DNA of 64,000 bases from Flammeovirgaceae bacterium UBA5585 (GTDB lineage: Bacteria; Bacteroidota; Bacteroidia; Cytophagales; Cyclobacteriaceae): assembly GCA_002425185.1 (NCBI GenBank), contig DILT01000015.1, positions 1-64,000 on the forward strand. The letters run 5' to 3'. Shown here one piece after another: positions 61,249 to 64,000 of the stretch. The notes under the pieces were generated by a model, which did no database searches, was not told the DNA's origin, and was given only the letters and a program-made list of their open reading frames with translations. The stretch's first letter is position 1, and each line of letters starts with the position of its first letter. A program made the translations under genes and the position numbers.

Positions 61249-61653
61249 CTATTTGAATGGGTTTTTGATGGTAAGCTTTTTTTCGATGATTAAGCCATCC
61301 TGCATATCTTCAGAATAGAGTATTGTGCATTGATGTTGGAGTGCTGTTGCGATGATTAAACTATCCCAAAAACTAAGCTGATATTTAGTGGATACTTCAA
61401 AACTTGAAAGTAGTGTTGACTCGTCAATTGTTAATAAATTAAATTGTTTCAGTAGCCCAAGTCCATGTTGAAAAGCTATTTTCTTTGGAGTTTTTAACTT
61501 TCTTAAACAAACACTAATATTTTCTGCGACAACTTGGGTGCTGATGTAAAAATCTGGCTGTAATAACGATGTTACCTTTAGCTTTTTGCTGGATTTCTTT
61601 TCAAGAAGGTAGATTAAGATATTACTATCGATGAAAACTTTATTACCTGTCAT
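61249..61653 (-). CDS. PIN-domain toxin (VapC-like)
   Basis: About 134 residues from ATG at 61653 (TGNKVFIDSNILIYLLE). All four PIN acidic residues are visible: Asp in FIDSN, Glu in QVVAENISV, Asp in FWDSLIIA and Asp in YSEDMQDG. Such proteins are Mg2+-dependent ribonucleases that cut tRNA or mRNA. It overlaps the upstream antitoxin gene by 11 bases, the usual toxin-antitoxin arrangement. Confidence 0.85.
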   Translation of the reverse strand: MTGNKVFIDSNILIYLLEKKSSKKLKVTSLLQPDFYISTQVVAENISVCLRKLKTPKKIAFQHGLGLLKQFNLLTIDESTLLSSFEVSTKYQLSFWDSLIIATALQHQCTILYSEDMQDGLIIEKKLTIKNPFK

Positions 61654-61879
61654 AGAGTTCCTCGCGGTTGAACTTAAACTTAGAAACATTGATATTAAAA
61701 TCAGCGTAGAATTTGGTTAGATTCTTTTTCCAAAGTTTGGTATCCACTTTGTTTTCAGTTTTTTCTTCCTGCGAAGGCCAGATAATTAAGTCAACCTCGT
61801 TTGCTTTAAAGGAATCAGGGAGTTCAATGATAATTTTTTTTCCAATTCTTTTTACTTTCTTTCTTCGGATAGCTTCCAT
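61643..61879 (-). CDS. Antitoxin partner of the PIN toxin
   Basis: A 78-residue protein. Residues 1-33 (KKVKRIGKKIIIELPDSFKA) look like a short AbrB- or Phd-like beta DNA-binding region; the C-terminal half (KLWKKNLTKFYADFN) would bind the toxin. Assigned mainly from position: it precedes and overlaps the PIN gene. The DNA-binding family is uncertain. Confidence 0.7.
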   Translation of the reverse strand: MEAIRRKKVKRIGKKIIIELPDSFKANEVDLIIWPSQEEKTENKVDTKLWKKNLTKFYADFNINVSKFKFNREELYDR

Positions 61880-61914
61880 AGTGAGTGAAGTTAGTAATTA
61901 TCTAATAAAGAATG

Positions 61915-63009
61915 TCAAAGATTGCCTCTTAATTCCTGCTCGCGTTCAATCGACTCGAATAAGGCTTTAAAGTTTCCTTTTCCGAACGACTTGGCGCCAT
62001 TGCGTTCAATAATTTCAAAGAAAACTGTTGGCCGGTCCTGAATGGGTTTGGTAAAAATCTGCAACAGGTACCCTTCTTCATCGCGATCGATCAGGATATT
62101 AAGTTTCTTCAATTCTTCCAGGCTTTCATTGATGGTGCCTACCCGTTCCAGTACGTCTTCATAATAGGTTTCAGGAACATAGAGAAATTCAACACCACGT
62201 CTTCGCAGTTCGCCCACAGTATGGATGATGTCATCGGTAGCAATAGCGATGTGTTGTACCCCTGCACTTTTATAAAAGTCGAGGTATTCTTCGATCTGCG
62301 ATTTCTTCTTGCCGCTGGCCGGCTCATTAATCGGAAATTTGATGTAGCCATTTCCGTTGGAAACTACTTTTGACATCAATGCACTGTATTCGGTGGAGAT
62401 ATCTTTATCGTCAAAGGTTACCAGCAGGCTAAAGCCCATAACCTTTTCATAGAAGTCGACCCAGTGATTCATCTTGCCAAGCTCAACATTACCTACGCAG
62501 TGGTCAACATACTTCAAGCCGATGGGCTCTACATGTACACCGCTGGTGCGTGGTTTATAACCGGGTAAGAAGGGCCCTTTGTAGTGTTTACGCTCGACAA
62601 ACGTGTGAACGGTTTCACCGTATGTTCTGATGGCGGCAAGCACCACCTCGCCATATTCGTCTTTTAAAACCTTTGGTTCAAAGGCAGGTTCGGCTCCGCG
62701 CACCACTGTTTCCTGAAAAGACTTCCGGGCATCATCAACCCATAAAGCCAGTACCTTCACACCATCACCATGTTTTTTCACATGTTCGGAAATTTCTGAA
62801 TCGGGTTGAAGTGAGGTGGTGAGCACCAGGGTTATTTTATTCTGCCGAAGTACATACGATGCCCGATCGCGCACACCGGTTTCCGGCCCTGCATAGGCAA
62901 TCAATTCAAAGCCAAAGGCATATTGATAAAACAAGGCTGATTGCTTGGCATTGCCCACATAAAACTCGATATGATCGGTGCCGTTTATGGGGAGAAAGTC
63001 CTGTGTCAT
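61915..63009 (-). CDS. hppD: 4-hydroxyphenylpyruvate dioxygenase
   Basis: A 364-residue enzyme of tyrosine breakdown that makes homogentisate. Two vicinal-oxygen-chelate halves are visible. The iron ligands are His in KYVDHCVGNVE, His in AGVQHIAIATDD and Glu in PTVFFEIIERNG. LQIFTKPIQDRPTVFFEI and the tail FGKGNFKALFESIEREQ are the family C-terminus that closes the active site. Homogentisate dioxygenase is not in the window. Confidence 0.96.
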   Translation of the reverse strand: MTQDFLPINGTDHIEFYVGNAKQSALFYQYAFGFELIAYAGPETGVRDRASYVLRQNKITLVLTTSLQPDSEISEHVKKHGDGVKVLALWVDDARKSFQETVVRGAEPAFEPKVLKDEYGEVVLAAIRTYGETVHTFVERKHYKGPFLPGYKPRTSGVHVEPIGLKYVDHCVGNVELGKMNHWVDFYEKVMGFSLLVTFDDKDISTEYSALMSKVVSNGNGYIKFPINEPASGKKKSQIEEYLDFYKSAGVQHIAIATDDIIHTVGELRRRGVEFLYVPETYYEDVLERVGTINESLEELKKLNILIDRDEEGYLLQIFTKPIQDRPTVFFEIIERNGAKSFGKGNFKALFESIEREQELRGNL

Positions 63010-63160
63010 AAAGTGGTAGTTTTATCAGGTAAAGTTAAACCGATTGCTTCAATCTTTTATGTTTCTAGTTGAAAATTGGAGGTACTGTATTTCTTTACAA
63101 ACAATATTTTACAAAGTGTGCTTTATTGTGGTATATCCCGTATTTCATTTGGAGATACAT

Positions 63161-63190
63161 TTTCTATTTCCCTGAATAATGCAATCTTTG
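63161..63190 (+). promoter_or_regulatory. Possible promoter for the small acidic protein
   Basis: AATCTTTG at 63183-63190 matches TAnnTTTG except for the first base; TTTC at 63161-63164 lies 18 bases upstream. The rest of 63010-63206 shows no gene. Confidence 0.3.
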
Positions 63191-63206
63191 CGAAAAAGTA
63201 TTCGAC

Positions 63207-63563
63207 ATGGATAGTAAAAAACTGGATAAAGACCTTTCCGAGATCATTCTCAAAAAGCAGGAGTTGGAAAAACTGGATTATAATGATCCAAAGTATGACG
63301 AGTTGGAAGATGCTCTTCACGATCTGGAAGATGCTTTTGTGGAAGAGTTTGGTGATTTTCTGGAGGAGAAACTCCAGGAAGTTCACGATCGGTTTTGTCC
63401 TGAAACGGATGTGCTATCACCCACGGCCTATATTGGAAAAGGTATAGTAGTTGATCTTGAGAAATACCCGGGCAAAGAAGCGCGCCTGGTACTCAACAGC
63501 AACCCTACCAGCATTGCCCTTGCTGTTCGCGATAAGCAGGAGATTGTTTGGCGAGCCGACTAA
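63207..63563 (+). CDS. Small acidic conserved-type protein, unknown function
   Basis: A 118-residue protein. Residues 1-60 are charged and predicted coiled coil (KKLDKDLSEIILKKQELEKL, DELEDALHDLEDAFVEEFGD). Residues 60-118 are a compact beta part (AYIGKGIVVDLEKYPGKEAR, VLNSNPTSIALAVRDKQE). No signal peptide, so cytoplasmic. It resembles small hypothetical proteins of Cytophagales, but I cannot name it. It is convergent with trpS, three bases apart. Confidence 0.7.
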   Translation: MDSKKLDKDLSEIILKKQELEKLDYNDPKYDELEDALHDLEDAFVEEFGDFLEEKLQEVHDRFCPETDVLSPTAYIGKGIVVDLEKYPGKEARLVLNSNPTSIALAVRDKQEIVWRAD

Positions 63564-63566
63564 CGA

Positions 63567-64000
63567 TTACCGATAGCCAAGTTTTTTACGAACACGATCA
63601 AGTACATCACGTGCAATAATCCTTGCTTTATCTTCGCCAAGCTGTAGCTTCTTTTCAAGTTCCTCAGAATTAGCATAGTAGAAATTGAAGGCTTCACGCT
63701 CGGCAGCAAATTTTTTCAGAATGAGTTCGTGCAGTTCTTTTTTGGCATGACCATACCCGTAATTGCCGGCCAGGTAATTTTTACGCATGGTTTCGGTTTG
63801 TTCCGGTGAGGCCAATAAACTGTAGAGCGCAAACGTATTATCCTTATCCGGATTTTTGGGTTCTTCCAGCGGGGTGCTGTCGGATACAATGGATTTGATC
63901 TGCTTCAGCAATTCTTTTTCCGGAAGAAAAATGTCAATAATGTTCCCATACGATTTACTCATCTTCTGACCATCCGTTCCGGGCACAGTCATCACCTGTT
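63567..64000 (-). CDS. trpS: Tryptophanyl-tRNA synthetase, C-terminal part (partial, runs off the right edge)
   Basis: The last about 144 residues of a class I aminoacyl-tRNA synthetase. QVMTVPGTDGQKMSKSYGN carries the KMSKS loop that contacts ATP, followed by SDSTPLEEPKNPDKDNTFAL and a helical end. The GTDGQKMSKSYGN form is typical of TrpRS. The gene continues beyond base 64000; the HIGH motif is outside the window. Confidence 0.92.
   Translation of the reverse strand, partial: QVMTVPGTDGQKMSKSYGNIIDIFLPEKELLKQIKSIVSDSTPLEEPKNPDKDNTFALYSLLASPEQTETMRKNYLAGNYGYGHAKKELHELILKKFAAEREAFNFYYANSEELEKKLQLGEDKARIIARDVLDRVRKKLGYR

Noticed and set aside
1..64000. CRISPR arrays, insertion sequences, prophage genes, rRNA genes
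   Set aside because: I looked for regularly spaced repeats, transposases, integrases and rRNA motifs and saw none, apart from the GIY-YIG-like fragment at the left edge.

Overview
The window looks like a chromosome piece of a Bacteroidota bacterium, probably of the Cytophagales. The signs are: intergenic boxes matching the Bacteroidota TAnnTTTG -7 promoter consensus, very weak Shine-Dalgarno sequences, a type IX secretion (T9SS) C-terminal domain, an exosortase of the XrtF type, a DUF6089-like outer-membrane barrel, a UpxY-like antiterminator and a lysine-rich SWIB protein. This rests on gene content only; there is no rRNA to place it more finely.

Layout. 1-180: the end of a GIY-YIG-like gene running into a decayed tRNA-Pro-like sequence and a terminator. 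307-5250: lysine-rich SWIB protein, membrane protein, penicillin acylase, and kdsC-kdsA (Kdo synthesis). 5282-10790: sulfate module made of an SLC13-type permease, cysC, cysD, cysN and cysQ. It makes PAPS and recycles PAP, and no sulfate-reduction genes are present. 10831-54120: about 43 kb of same-strand surface-polysaccharide genes. It opens with UDP-xylose synthase, a UpxY-like regulator, a hairpin/terminator and a winged-helix protein. Then come fcl-gmd (GDP-fucose), a promoter, Wza-Wzc, an ABC exporter (Wzm/Wzt), about a dozen glycosyltransferases, methyltransferases, an asparagine-synthase-like protein, an SGNH hydrolase, a GNAT/PIG-L/WbqC trio, a Wzy/WaaL-like membrane protein, two DegT aminotransferases, two tandem initiating sugar transferases, a PglD-like acyltransferase and a PglF/WbpM-like dehydratase. 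Many junctions are 1- or 4-base overlaps, so much of the block is probably one or a few long operons.

The most interesting part is 44843-52203. It holds an exosortase (Cys-Arg-His residues visible) and its small membrane partner. Downstream, after an aminotransferase gene, is a 1663-residue T9SS-type surface protein whose stop codon overlaps the start of a 59-residue gene. That small gene encodes a signal peptide, a Pro/Gly/Asp-rich linker and a PEP-CTERM-like tail (VPIT, short hydrophobic stretch, basic end). I propose this small protein as a candidate exosortase substrate encoded with a T9SS cargo protein.

54123-64000 is mostly housekeeping: DUF6089-like barrel, sucC, lolD-like ABC ATPase, a small lipoprotein, a decayed fragment possibly from a sulfotransferase, mtaB, a DinB-like protein, phosphoglucomutase/phosphomannomutase, a PIN-domain toxin-antitoxin pair, hppD, a small acidic protein and the C-terminal part of trpS, which runs off the right edge.

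The genes plausibly work together to build and export a fucose-, xylose- and diamino-sugar-containing polysaccharide, with PAPS available for sulfation and with surface proteins sorted by two routes (T9SS and exosortase). Functions are assigned from motifs read by eye; no database search was possible.
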